Shown: positions 1 through 7,465, numbered from the stretch's first letter. The stretch is DNA of 25,388 nt from Bacillota bacterium (GCA_018725535.1 QLUS01000007.1:1-25388); one strand, 5' to 3'. Program-made: numbers and translations. Notes: generated by a model from the letters alone, not told the origin.

Positions 1-6
1 CACCTC

Positions 7-34
7 TAAAGCATTTGCCACATTAAGCCGAGTA
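7..34 (+). promoter_or_regulatory. Sigma-D (sigma-28) type promoter for fliD
   Basis: A TAAAG element starts at 7 and GCCGAGTA lies at 27-34, with 16 bases between TAAA and GCCG. The known flagellar sigma consensus is TAAA, 14-16 bases, then GCCGATAT; the first five bases of the -10 box match exactly and the last three do not. Transcription would start near 40-45 and leave a leader of about 105 bases before fliD. The fliD-fliS operon is a late, sigma-D dependent unit in Bacillus and the sigma-28 equivalent in enterics, which supports the call. The sigma factor itself is encoded at 21646-22362. Confidence 0.62.
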
Positions 35-85
35 AGTAAGGGAGAAAAACTGCGTAAGCGTGCACATGGCGCATGGCACTTCGGG

Positions 86-121
86 GCGGCCGGAGGCCGC
101 AGCGGAAAGCGGATAGCCGCT
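86..121 (+). repeat. Leader palindromes with copy 1 of an 18-bp intergenic repeat
   Basis: Bases 86-100 form a perfect inverted repeat (GCGGCC, GGA, GGCCGC). It is followed at 101-118 by AGCGGAAAGCGGATAGCC, which recurs exactly at 1710-1727 in the spacer before fliS. In this copy AGCGG (108-112) and CCGCT (117-121) can pair around ATAG. Both copies sit next to GC-rich CCGG-containing sequence in spacers that precede an AAGGAGG ribosome binding site. It could be a small REP-like element or an RNA structure in the fliD leader; no function is known to me. Confidence 0.6.
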
Positions 122-149
122 CAACGCTCACAGCTCAAGGAGGTCCCCC

Positions 150-1676
150 ATGAATAACATTCGCACCGGCATGCGCTTTGGTGGCCTCGCGACCGGACTT
201 GATACGGAGACTATGGTGCGCGATATGATCCGCGCTGAGAGAATGCGCGTGGACAGGCTGACGCAAAACCGCACGCAGCTGGAGTGGCGGCGCGAGGATC
301 TGCGTACGCTCAACACTCAGCTTACGACACTGCGCAACCGCACTTTTGATATGACGCTGCAGGGGACTTACCGCCGTTTCACCGCTACTAGCAGTAACGA
401 ACGCGCGGTCACGGTCTCGCCGACAGGGAATGCTGCCGTCATGGGGTCTGAGTTTGCCCCTATCAGCCGATTAGCCGCCTCCGCGCGGGCGATATCTACC
501 AGCAGTATCGTGCTTGCTCCGCACACCAGTATCGACACTAACGCACCGCTCCAGCAACTTATTAGCTAGAGAAGGATTGACGGTGCGGGACTTCCGAGTA
601 CGTTTACAGTCACCTTATTTAATCACACTCAAGCAGGCACAAGAGTAAGTGAGACCTTTACCATCAATACCGCGACTGACAGCATGAACACTGTTTTTAA
701 CCGCATTAACAGTTCGCAAACACTCGGCATGCATGCCTTCTACGATGAGTTTTCCCGTAGAGTAAGCCTTGCTTCGAGCTTTACCGGCAACAACAATCCA
801 GTGGGTGCCGACATCGGGTTTGAAGGAACGGGGGCAGCGTTTTTTACCACGACTTTGCGCTTAGCGGTGACAGATGGACAGAATGCACAGTTTACCTTAA
901 ACGGCCTGGCTACGGAGCGCCCGACCAACAACTTTACCATTAGCGGGGTTACATTTACGCTGCGCAATACCCTAGCCGTCGGCGCAACAGCCACGGTTAC
1001 GGTCACGCCGGACCGCGATGCGGTGGTGCGCAATATCGAAGAGTTTGTAACGCTTTATAACACTACCCTAGAGCGATTTAACGCACAGCTTTCAGCTGAG
1101 CGCCACCGTGACTTTCTACCTCTTACCGAAGAACAGAAGAAAGGCATGCGCGAAGACGATGTCAAGCGCTGGCAAGAGCGTGCGCGAAGCGGCCTGCTAA
1201 GGGGCGACGACTTACTTGAGCGCATCGTCAACCAGATGCGGCGCGACTTTAACGACCCTCTGACTGATGGCGTGTTACGACAGATGTCGGCCATCGGCAT
1301 AAGTACCGGGCACCATGCCGAACGCGGCAGGTTGCACTTAGATGTAAGCAGGCTCAGAACCGAGCTTGAGCGCGACCCGAATGCGGTGCAAGCGCTTTTC
1401 CAAGGCGTAGCGGGGCGCCTTCGCACTTCGCTAGATACAGGCGGGCGCGAAATCAACGCCCAAGCGGGTAGCTCCAGCAGCTTTATCCTTGCTGACAGTA
1501 GCGTCATCGGGCAGCAAATGCAGCGCCTAAATCAGCGCATCGACCGCGAAAACGACCGCATCGCCCGCGTTGAAGACCGTCTGTGGCGCCAGTTTACCTC
1601 GCTCGAGCGCGCCATGGAGCGCATGAACAGCCAGAGCGCGTGGCTCGCACAGCAATTTGCACCGCGACAGCGGTAG
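150..1676 (+). pseudogene. fliD: fliD, flagellar filament cap (FliD/HAP2), interrupted by in-frame TAG
   Basis: FliD caps the growing filament tip and folds exported flagellin outside the cell. The start ATG at 150 follows AAGGAGG at 138-144. The N-terminal piece (139 residues) carries the FliD_N signature, with RFGGLATGLDTETMV near residues 9-23 and a coiled coil after it. A TAG at 567-569 interrupts the gene after residue 139. The same frame then stays open to TAG 1674-1676 and encodes a typical FliD C-terminal domain, including the IEEFVTLYNTT segment and a terminal coiled coil. The full length would be 508 codons, normal for the family. The next ATG in frame is at 684, with no good ribosome binding site. 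This is a single nonsense change (for example CAG to TAG), a sequence error, or suppressed by the host. The identity is sure; whether the gene is dead is not. Confidence 0.9.
567..569 (+). other. In-frame amber codon inside fliD
   Basis: The codons read ATT AGC TAG AGA AGG ATT GAC in the frame set by ATG 150. FliD-like sequence continues in the same frame directly after the stop, so no indel is needed. TAG ends 16 of the 32 complete genes here (TGA 13, TAA 3), which argues against general reassignment of TAG to an amino acid. Confidence 0.9.
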
Positions 1677-1709
1677 GGACGAGCCGCCGGCCGCCAGCCT
1701 CCAGCGATA

Positions 1710-1727
1710 AGCGGAAAGCGGATAGCC
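1710..1727 (+). repeat. Copy 2 of the 18-bp intergenic repeat
   Basis: The sequence AGCGGAAAGCGGATAGCC is identical to 101-118. It lies in the 110-bp spacer between fliD and fliS, after a GC-rich stretch (CCGCCGGCCGCC, 1684-1695). Unlike copy 1 it is not followed by CCGCT, so the small hairpin of copy 1 is not conserved. No other exact copy was seen in the window. Confidence 0.6.
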
Positions 1728-1775
1728 CTTTGTTTCCTTCCAACCGTCACCCCATCCCTATCCTACAAACAAAGG
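1727..1775 (+). promoter_or_regulatory. Inverted repeat covering the fliS ribosome binding site
   Basis: CCTTTGTTT at 1727-1735 is the exact reverse complement of AAACAAAGG at 1767-1775, separated by a 31-base pyrimidine-rich loop. The 3' arm includes the first five bases of the fliS Shine-Dalgarno sequence AAAGGAGG (1771-1778). If formed in mRNA the stem would mask part of that site and could limit FliS synthesis. This is inference from pairing only; no protein or ligand binding site is recognised. Confidence 0.4.
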
Positions 1776-1786
1776 AGGACCCCCCT

Positions 1787-2170
1787 ATGGCTATGCCTAA
1801 CCCTTATCTTCAGTATCAAGAGCAAAGCGTCTTCACTGCTTCGCAGGCTGACCTAATTTTGATGCTCTACAACGGCAGTATCAAGTTCTTGAGCCGTGCG
1901 GAGCTAGCGATGCAAAGACGGGATATGCCTGGCGCGAACGATGCCTTGCTGCGCGCGCAAGACATCATCCTCGAATTCATGGCCACTTTGGACATGGAGT
2001 ACGAGATTTCTCATCAGCTAATGGCTCTTTACGAGTACCTGCGTCGCCGCATGATTGAGGCCAATATTCGCAAGGACGCGACCATCGTAAGCGAGTGCCT
2101 CGGCATGGTGACTGAGCTACGCGACACTTGGGCGAAGGCGGTGAAGATTAGCCGTGGGCAAGCTGGGTGA
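1787..2170 (+). CDS. fliS: FliS, flagellin export chaperone
   Basis: FliS binds the C-terminus of unassembled flagellin in the cytoplasm, stops it polymerising and hands it to FlhA. The 127-residue product has the family length and the N-terminal segment NPYLQYQEQSVFTASQADLI followed by LMLYNGSIKF, typical of FliS, and is predicted all-helical. ATG 1787 is chosen because AAAGGAGG (1771-1778) precedes it; the frame extends upstream to 1583, but that part overlaps fliD and lacks family sequence. The stop overlaps the next gene by 17 bases, suggesting translational coupling. Flagellin itself is not in the window. Confidence 0.95.
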   Translation: MAMPNPYLQYQEQSVFTASQADLILMLYNGSIKFLSRAELAMQRRDMPGANDALLRAQDIILEFMATLDMEYEISHQLMALYEYLRRRMIEANIRKDATIVSECLGMVTELRDTWAKAVKISRGQAG

Positions 2171-2609
2171 ACTCGGGGACTTCTCTGCGTTATTGGTCCT
2201 ATTGGATAGCAAGCGCCAGTTAGTGATGCGGTTGTTGGCGCTAACGGCTGACATCGGGAAGGTGCTCGAGGGTGAGGACTTCGACAAGCTTGATGATCTC
2301 TTAGCAGAAAGACAGCAGTGCATGAGCAGTCTCGATATCCTCAGCGCTAGGATTGACTTAACCTACCTCGAAGTACGACCTTCTCTGTCTGCGGACGGGG
2401 GCAGGATTTTTGGCATGCGGGAAGGCGAAATCAGCGGCCTGATGCAGACGCTGCTTGACGAGGATCGCCGAGTCCACTTGACTATGCAGGCTGCCATACA
2501 GACAGTAAAGCAAAAATCAGACGAGTTGCTGGTGCAGAAACGGGGACTCACAGCCTACAGCGAGGCACAGCAGACACAGAGCGGACTGCTCGTTAGCGAG
2601 AAAAAATAG
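2154..2609 (+). CDS. FliT/FlgN-like flagellar export chaperone candidate
   Basis: This 151-residue hydrophilic protein is predicted to be helical and coiled-coil throughout, with no membrane segment or signal peptide. The heptad-rich region around residues 14-65 (LLVLLDSKRQLVMRLLAL and a DDLLAERQQCMSSLD stretch) resembles the FlgN/FliT chaperone type, and fliT follows fliS in Bacillus, so a role as chaperone for FliD or hook-filament junction proteins is the best guess. The sequence alone does not decide between the two families. The GTG start at 2154 lies inside fliS (17-base overlap) behind a weak GAAGGCGGTGAAG; a downstream TTG (2193 or 2202) is possible. The stop is TAG, followed 13 bases later by flaG. 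Confidence 0.6.
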   Translation: MGKLGELGDFSALLVLLDSKRQLVMRLLALTADIGKVLEGEDFDKLDDLLAERQQCMSSLDILSARIDLTYLEVRPSLSADGGRIFGMREGEISGLMQTLLDEDRRVHLTMQAAIQTVKQKSDELLVQKRGLTAYSEAQQTQSGLLVSEKK

Positions 2610-2622
2610 GAGGTGACCACAG

Positions 2623-3006
2623 ATGAAAGTGCAAGGGACTGAACCCGTCGTGCTGACTAAAGTCGTGGACATGGCTGCACGGCGCGAAGTGCGGGACACA
2701 CAGCGCTCAACCATTGATATGAACCTAGACGCTCGCCGCGATTCGGCCCACGCGCGGCAAGACCTAGTCTCGACAGGCGAGGCGCCGCAGACTTATGACG
2801 AAGCGCTTACGCGCATTAACGCAACCATGCAGGCGCTTAGCATTCGTCTCAAATTCGAGAAGCACGAGTCGTCGGGGGAGTACATGGTACGCATCATCAA
2901 TGAAGAAAGCAACGAAGTAATCCGCGAAATCCCGCCAGAGCGCACACTAGATATGGTTGCCCACCTGCAACGCCTCATAGGCATCATCCTAGACGAGCGA
3001 GTCTAA
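2623..3006 (+). CDS. flaG: FlaG-family flagellar protein
   Basis: FlaG proteins are small, poorly understood factors linked to filament length and usually encoded next to fliD. The 127-residue product ends in the FlaG signature: a strand-rich segment with YMVRIINEESNEVIREIPPE near residues 87-106, then a helix with LQRLIGIILDERV at the C-terminus. The N-terminal half is polar and not conserved. ATG 2623 follows a near-perfect AGGAGGTGA at 2610-2618. It is the last gene before the terminator at 3020-3054, so it closes the fliD transcription unit. In Bacillus flaG precedes fliD; here it follows. Confidence 0.9.
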   Translation: MKVQGTEPVVLTKVVDMAARREVRDTQRSTIDMNLDARRDSAHARQDLVSTGEAPQTYDEALTRINATMQALSIRLKFEKHESSGEYMVRIINEESNEVIREIPPERTLDMVAHLQRLIGIILDERV

Positions 3007-3019
3007 GCTTTTTGGAAGA

Positions 3020-3054
3020 AATCCGCAGTCTTTTGCTGCGGATTGATTTTTTTT
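3020..3054 (+). terminator. Rho-independent terminator after flaG
   Basis: AATCCGCAG (3020-3028) pairs perfectly with CTGCGGATT (3036-3044) around a 7-base loop, followed by GA and eight T (3047-3054). It begins 14 bases after the flaG stop. This separates the late fliD-flaG unit from the flgB operon. The remaining 61 bases before flgB show its ribosome binding site but no promoter box I can recognise. Confidence 0.9.
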
Positions 3055-3115
3055 GCAGGATTTTTGGCGAGAGCTGTCGAAACAAGACTGCAGATGTCAA
3101 ACAAGGAGGTGGGCC

Positions 3116-3472
3116 ATGCGAGTTAGTGTCATCGACCTTCTCTCACGCGCCATGGATGCGGCGGTGCTCAGGCAGCGAGTCGTGGCCAACAATGTTGCCA
3201 ACGCGAATACCCCTGGCTTTAAGCGTAGTTTCGTTTCCTTCGAAGCGCACGTACGCGATGCAATTGCTCGGCGTAACGTCACATCAGCAAGTTTTCAGCC
3301 CCGCGTACATACTGACAAGAGCACTGCTTTGCGCGAAGACGGCAACAACGTGAGTGTCGATCATGAAATGGTGCTAATGGCTGCTAATGCCATTCAGTTT
3401 CAGGCATTATCGCAGCAGCTTAGCGACCGCTTTTCCATGTACCGCTACGTCATTAATGAGGGGAGGCGATAA
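3116..3472 (+). CDS. flgB: FlgB, proximal rod protein
   Basis: FlgB forms the proximal rod between the MS ring and the drive shaft after export by the flagellar type III system. The 118-residue product has the rod/hook N-terminal signature NNVANANTPGFKR at residues 25-37 and a C-terminal amphipathic helix. No cleavable signal peptide is present, as expected. ATG 3116 is chosen because AAGGAGGTGG (3103-3112) precedes it; the open frame extends to 3053 but runs over the terminator. It is the first gene of the basal body operon and is separated from flgC by 3 bases. Confidence 0.96.
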   Translation: MRVSVIDLLSRAMDAAVLRQRVVANNVANANTPGFKRSFVSFEAHVRDAIARRNVTSASFQPRVHTDKSTALREDGNNVSVDHEMVLMAANAIQFQALSQQLSDRFSMYRYVINEGRR

Positions 3473-3475
3473 TTG

Positions 3476-3916
3476 ATGAAAGTCTTTTCCACCGTGGCCA
3501 TCAGCGCATCGGCCCTTACTGCCGAGAAGCTGCGCATTGACGTCGTGGCGCAAAACGTAGCTAACATGAACACCACACGTACGCCTGAAGGCGGCCCCTA
3601 TCAGCGCCGCCGTGTCGTTTTTTCGGAGCTCTTGACCGACGCCTCTAGGCATCGTTTTGTGCGCCTGCCAAACAGAGGCGCGCGCCAAGGGGTCAAAGTT
3701 GCTGCCGTGCTCGCTGACGAGAGACCGCCTCGGCTAGTCCATGACCCTGACCACCCGGACGCCAATGCTGAGGGCATGGTAGCTATGCCGGACATTAACA
3801 TAGTCAATGAGATGGTCGACTTAATGACCGCTTCCCGCGCTTATGAAACCAATGTACAGGTGCTTAATGTGACGAAGTCGATGGCGCTTAGGGCGCTAGA
3901 AATTGGCAGAGGGTAG
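3476..3916 (+). CDS. flgC: FlgC, proximal rod protein
   Basis: FlgC is a rod subunit that stacks with FlgB and FlgF. The 146-residue product has QNVANMNTTRTPEGGPYQRR at residues 26-45, the rod family signature in its FlgC form, and the C-terminal helix with SRAYETNVQVLN that packs in the rod core. ATG 3476 is preferred over the adjacent TTG 3473 given GGGGAGG at 3460-3466. It is followed by fliE after 8 bases, matching the conserved flgB-flgC-fliE order. Confidence 0.96.
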   Translation: MKVFSTVAISASALTAEKLRIDVVAQNVANMNTTRTPEGGPYQRRRVVFSELLTDASRHRFVRLPNRGARQGVKVAAVLADERPPRLVHDPDHPDANAEGMVAMPDINIVNEMVDLMTASRAYETNVQVLNVTKSMALRALEIGRG

Positions 3917-3924
3917 GTGCTGAC

Positions 3925-4221
3925 GTGACTATGACACTTCCACCCATTGCTCCGGTTGCACCACTGCCACCAGTAAAGAGCGCTCCATCCAGTGACGGAT
4001 CGCAGGGCTTCGCCGCACAGTTAAGTGAGGCGTTAACCCAAGTTAATGAGCTGCAGCTAAAAGCGGATGAGCTAGCCAAGCAGCTTGCTCTAGGCGAAAT
4101 ACAAGACGTGCATCAGGTTACGGTGGCCATGGCGCAGGCGCAGTTGTCCCTGCAGCTTGCGGTGCAAGTGCGCAACAAGATGGTTGAGGCCTATCAAGAG
4201 ATAGCTCGCATGCAGGTCTAG
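3925..4221 (+). CDS. fliE: FliE, MS ring-rod junction protein
   Basis: FliE links the FliF ring to the rod and is one of the first exported substrates. The 98-residue product has a proline-rich N-terminus and then two conserved helices: a GFAAQLSEALTQVNELQ segment and the C-terminal stretch with DVHQVTVAMAQAQLSLQLAV and VRNKMVEAYQEI. GTG 3925 is chosen over ATG 3931 because GGGTAGGTG (3911-3919) lies 5 bases before the GTG. It precedes fliF by 11 bases, the usual arrangement. Confidence 0.95.
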   Translation: MTMTLPPIAPVAPLPPVKSAPSSDGSQGFAAQLSEALTQVNELQLKADELAKQLALGEIQDVHQVTVAMAQAQLSLQLAVQVRNKMVEAYQEIARMQV

Positions 4222-4232
4222 GGGTGAGATGA

Positions 4233-5764
4233 ATGCAGAAGTCTGACCCAATCGCAGCGTGGTGGGGAGCGCAGGACTCACGTCGCCGCAGTCTCTATAT
4301 CGTATCGGCTGTGGCTCTTATGATTGTTCTGGTGTCTGTTGCCTATTACGCTACGCGCGTCGAATATGCTCCGCTTTTCTCCGGTCTTGACGCTGGGCAG
4401 GCTAGTTCCATAGTCGAGGCTTTGCGGCAAGCGAACGTCCAGTATCGTCTGTCTGACGGGGGTACTACAGTCCTTGTGCCGAGCAGTCAGCTGTACGACG
4501 TGCGCATTCGCGTAGCTGGCGAAGGGCTGTACAACAGCGGTGTGGGTTTCGAGCTGTTTGACCAAGTGAGGCTAGGCATTACCGATTTTGAGCGACGGCT
4601 CAACTACCAGCGTGCCTTGCAGGAAGAGCTGCAGCGTACTATTACCCACTATCCGTCCATCGAGCAGGCCCGCGTTCATCTCGTAATCCCTGAGCCGAGT
4701 GTGTTTGCGCAGCGAGCCGCCCCGCCAGTGCTTCTGTTACATTGCGCCTCAGACCGTTTCAGACCCTTTCGGCCGAGCAGGTAAAGAGCATTGTATACCT
4801 AGTAGCCCTAGGGGTTCCTAATCTCAAGCCTGAGAACGTAGCCATAGTCGATGTAGGCGGACGGATTCTGACCGCCGGCCTAGGTTTAAACGGGGGGAGC
4901 GAGCCGCTTGCCCTACGGCAGTCTGAGCGCCAACGCGCCTTTGAACGAACTATGGAAGGCCGCCTAGTGCAAATGCTAGAGCGTATCCACGGTCCCGGGA
5001 GAGCGGTAGCGATTGTCACTGCCCAGATGAACTTCGATGCGGAGACAGTTACGCGCATAATCTACGATGCCGAGGGACAAGTCGTGCGCAGCGAGCAGGT
5101 GCGCGAGGAAACATTTACCGGACCAGCAGGAGCCGCAGGCGGCATCGCGGGCACTGGCTCGAATATCCCCGTGTATCCCACCACTCCCGCTACGGGAGAG
5201 GGAGCAAGTACATATCAAAGCACTGACCGTACAGTTAACTACGAGATTGGCCGCACCGAGACCACCGTGGTGATCGCACCGGGAAGGATCGAGCGCCTAT
5301 CGGCTGCGGTATCGGTTAACGCTCCGCTAACGCCCGAGGAAACAACAAGGCTTGAACAACTCGTGCGCGCGGCCTTAGGGCTTGACGAGGCGCGGGGCGA
5401 CTCGGTACATATTAGCGCAGGGCCCTTTAACGAGGAGCATCTAGCTGAGGCAGAGCGCCAGTTAACTGAGCTCGCCGAGCGGGAGCAGCTGCAAACCTAC
5501 ATCCGCTATGGGGTTATCGGCGCGGGCAGCCTGCTTGCCTTTATCTTCCTGATGGTGCTGGTGTCGCGGTTGCGCAAATCCCGTTTTGAGGTGCCAACCG
5601 CTGAAGGCGTACAATTGGTTCCTTTAAAACAAGCCTTAGCTGAGGCAGCTGCCGCTCGCTCTAACGTAGAGGCCAATACTGCGCTAGAGAAAGTCAAGGA
5701 ATTAGCCAAGCAGCAGCCGGAGGAAATCGCCCAATTAGTGAAGGCATGGTTTAACGAAGGGTAG
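4233..5764 (+). pseudogene. fliF: fliF, MS-ring protein, interrupted by a -1 frameshift
   Basis: FliF forms the membrane MS ring on which the rotor and export gate are built. ATG 4233 follows GGGGTGAG. The first frame gives 183 residues with a membrane helix near 20-40, the YscJ/FliF ring domain (GLDAGQASSIVEALRQ, VRLGITDFERRLNYQRALQ, HLVIPEPSVFAQ) and then an unrelated tail to TAG 4782-4784. FliF sequence resumes in the -1 frame from about 4727 (SASVTLRLRPFQTLS) and runs to TAG 5762-5764, with the second membrane helix (YGVIGAGSLLAFIFLMVLV) and the C-terminal FliG-binding helix ending in KAWFNEG. Restoring one base gives about 510 residues, normal for FliF. The lost base is an A near 4727 or one C of the run 4720-4723; both repair the frame. 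No standard slippery heptamer is present. Confidence 0.92.
4720..4729 (+). other. Frameshift point in fliF
   Basis: The first frame reads GCC GCC CCG CCA GTG (A A P P V), while the family sequence requires ...P-S-A-S-V-T-L in the -1 frame starting with AGT at 4727. One added C in the C4 run (4720-4723) gives A-A-P-A-S-A-S-V; one added A near 4727 gives A-A-P-P-S-A-S-V. Either restores the expected alignment. Confidence 0.88.
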
Positions 5765-5766
5765 GG

Positions 5767-6783
5767 GTGGGCTTGGCCAGAGAAAAGCGCGTTACCGGCA
5801 TGAAGAAGATTGCAGCGCTCCTTATATCTCTCGGCCCGGAACTAAGCGCAAAGGTGCTTAAGCTGTTGCCCGATGACGCTATAGAGGTCATCTCAGCCGA
5901 GGTAGCCAACACGATGCTGGTTGAGGCGGGGTTTCGCGAGCAAGTACTTGATGAAATGATGCAGATGTACGAGGCCAAAGGCTATATGCTCGAGGGCGGT
6001 GTGAAATACGCACGCGACGTGTTGGACCGCGCTGTAGGCCCGGCGAAGTCTGCCGAAATCATGCGCAAGCTGACCGAGGCTAACGCTGTCAGGCCGTTTC
6101 GCTTCGCCAAGAAAGTGGAACCCCGGCAGCTGGCTGGAATCATCAGCGAAGAGCACCCCCAGACAATAGCCCTAATTATCTCCTACCTCGAACCGGATCA
6201 GGCTGCTGCCGTGCTGTCTCTCCTGCCGAACGAGCTACGCCCTTATGTCGCTAGGCGCATTGCCACAATGGAGCGCGTCTCTCCCGAGGTGCTAACTGAG
6301 CTTGAAACGGTGTTGGCGAGTAAGTTTGACTCCTTCTCCAACTATGACTTTGCAGCTGCGGGCGGGATTAAATCCCTAGTGAACATTCTAAACCGCGTTG
6401 ACCGCGCTACAGAGAAGATGATTTTTGAACAGCTTGACCGCGACGACCCTCCCTTAGCCGAGGAAATCCGCAAGCGCCTGTTTGTCTTTGAGGACGTAAT
6501 TATGCTCGACGACGGCGCCATTCAACGTGTTATCCGGGAAGTGGATTCAAAGGAATTGGCGTTAGCGCTAAAGGGTGCCGGTGCTGAGGTCAGCCAGCGC
6601 ATCTACAAGAATATGTCTAAACGCGCTGCCGAGATGCTCAAAGAAGACCTAGAGTTTATGGGTCCGATTCGCCTGCGCGATGTGGAAGAAGCGCAAGCGC
6701 GCATCGTGGCGGTGATTCGCAAACTCGATGAAGCCGGAGAAATCGTTATTGCTAGGGGTGGCGAAGATGCCATCATTGTATAA
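5767..6783 (+). CDS. fliG: FliG, rotor/switch protein
   Basis: FliG sits on the cytoplasmic face of the MS ring, binds FliF, FliM and the stator, and converts ion flow into torque. The 338-residue product shows the N-terminal FliF-binding part (KKIAALLISLGPELSAKVLK), the middle domain with EHPQT at 129-133 (FliM-binding motif), a flexible AAGGI linker near 198-202, and the C-terminal torque domain with alternating charges (FVFEDVIMLDDGAIQRVIRE). GTG 5767 is two bases after fliF; TTG 5773 is an alternative with GGGGTGG before it. It overlaps fliH by 17 bases. All torque-region features look intact. Confidence 0.96.
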   Translation: MGLAREKRVTGMKKIAALLISLGPELSAKVLKLLPDDAIEVISAEVANTMLVEAGFREQVLDEMMQMYEAKGYMLEGGVKYARDVLDRAVGPAKSAEIMRKLTEANAVRPFRFAKKVEPRQLAGIISEEHPQTIALIISYLEPDQAAAVLSLLPNELRPYVARRIATMERVSPEVLTELETVLASKFDSFSNYDFAAAGGIKSLVNILNRVDRATEKMIFEQLDRDDPPLAEEIRKRLFVFEDVIMLDDGAIQRVIREVDSKELALALKGAGAEVSQRIYKNMSKRAAEMLKEDLEFMGPIRLRDVEEAQARIVAVIRKLDEAGEIVIARGGEDAIIV

Positions 6784-7465
6784 GCGGGGGAGGGCCTCTC
6801 TACATGCTAAACAAGTCCCAGTAAGCGCCGTATCAGTCCCATTGGATACAACTGACGGTGCGCTCTCAGCCCGCATCGAGGAGCTTGTAGCGCAGGAGAT
6901 AGACCTTCGTTGGCGGGACGCCTGCGCTCGCCTTGAGGCATCGGAAAGAGAGCTAAGGCGCGCTTTGGCAATTGAGGCGCAAAGGGTCGTTGCATCTGCG
7001 CGCGAGGAAGGATACGCCCGCGGGCTAAGCGAGGCGCGTGACTGGCTACAGGCAGAAATGACAGTCGTGCGTCAGGCCTACACTCAGCTGGAAAGCGATC
7101 GACTCGGCTTTATTGAGGAGAATAAGCGCGACATCGTCGCTTTGGCGTTACGCATGGCAGAAGTGATGCTCCGTTCGGAGCTCCAGACCAACGCAAGCGC
7201 GCTCATCACTCTCTTCCAATCTGCCTACGAGGAGCTTGTCGCTAAGCGTAAGGTTTTCGTCTTTGTACATCCGGAGAAACTCTCACAAGTCGAGGCTTTG
7301 AAACACCTTCTGCCATTACCCGCAGACGGACCCGTACATATTCGCGCTGACAGCACCTTAGATAGAGACTCTTTTCGCCTCGAAGACGAATTAGGCGGTG
7401 TGTGTTATGACCTGCCCGAGGGCATAAACCAGCTAAAGGTCGAGACGAATTATGAGACATTATAG
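6767..7465 (+). CDS. fliH: FliH, regulator of the export ATPase
   Basis: FliH forms the stator arm that holds FliI at the export gate, like the peripheral stalk of F/V ATPases. ATG 6767 gives 232 residues and is chosen because TAGGGGTGG (6753-6761) precedes it; the frame is open upstream to 6728 inside fliG. The N-terminus is basic, followed by a long charged coiled coil (about 25-110) and the C-terminal domain with ENKRDIVALALRMAEVMLRSE and strand-rich LVAKRKVFVFVHPEKLSQVE, as in the V-type ATP synthase E-like fold. It overlaps fliG by 17 bases and fliI by 14, so translation is probably coupled. Confidence 0.93.
   Translation: MPSLYKRGRASLHAKQVPVSAVSVPLDTTDGALSARIEELVAQEIDLRWRDACARLEASERELRRALAIEAQRVVASAREEGYARGLSEARDWLQAEMTVVRQAYTQLESDRLGFIEENKRDIVALALRMAEVMLRSELQTNASALITLFQSAYEELVAKRKVFVFVHPEKLSQVEALKHLLPLPADGPVHIRADSTLDRDSFRLEDELGGVCYDLPEGINQLKVETNYETL

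Noticed and set aside
74..88. Possible sigma-54 promoter (TGGCAC at 74-79)
   Set aside because: The -12 part reads GGCG where TTGC is needed, and a better sigma-D match lies upstream.
2..157. Open frame of about 51 codons at the left edge
   Set aside because: It runs through the promoter-like sequence, the palindrome and the fliD ribosome binding site, and the product resembles no protein I know.
567..569. Pyrrolysine or other general recoding of TAG in fliD
   Set aside because: TAG is the most frequent terminator among the complete genes, and FliD is not a known pyrrolysine protein.
4715..4735. Programmed -1 frameshifting in fliF
   Set aside because: No X-XXY-YYZ slippery heptamer is present at the switch point, and fliF is not known to use one.
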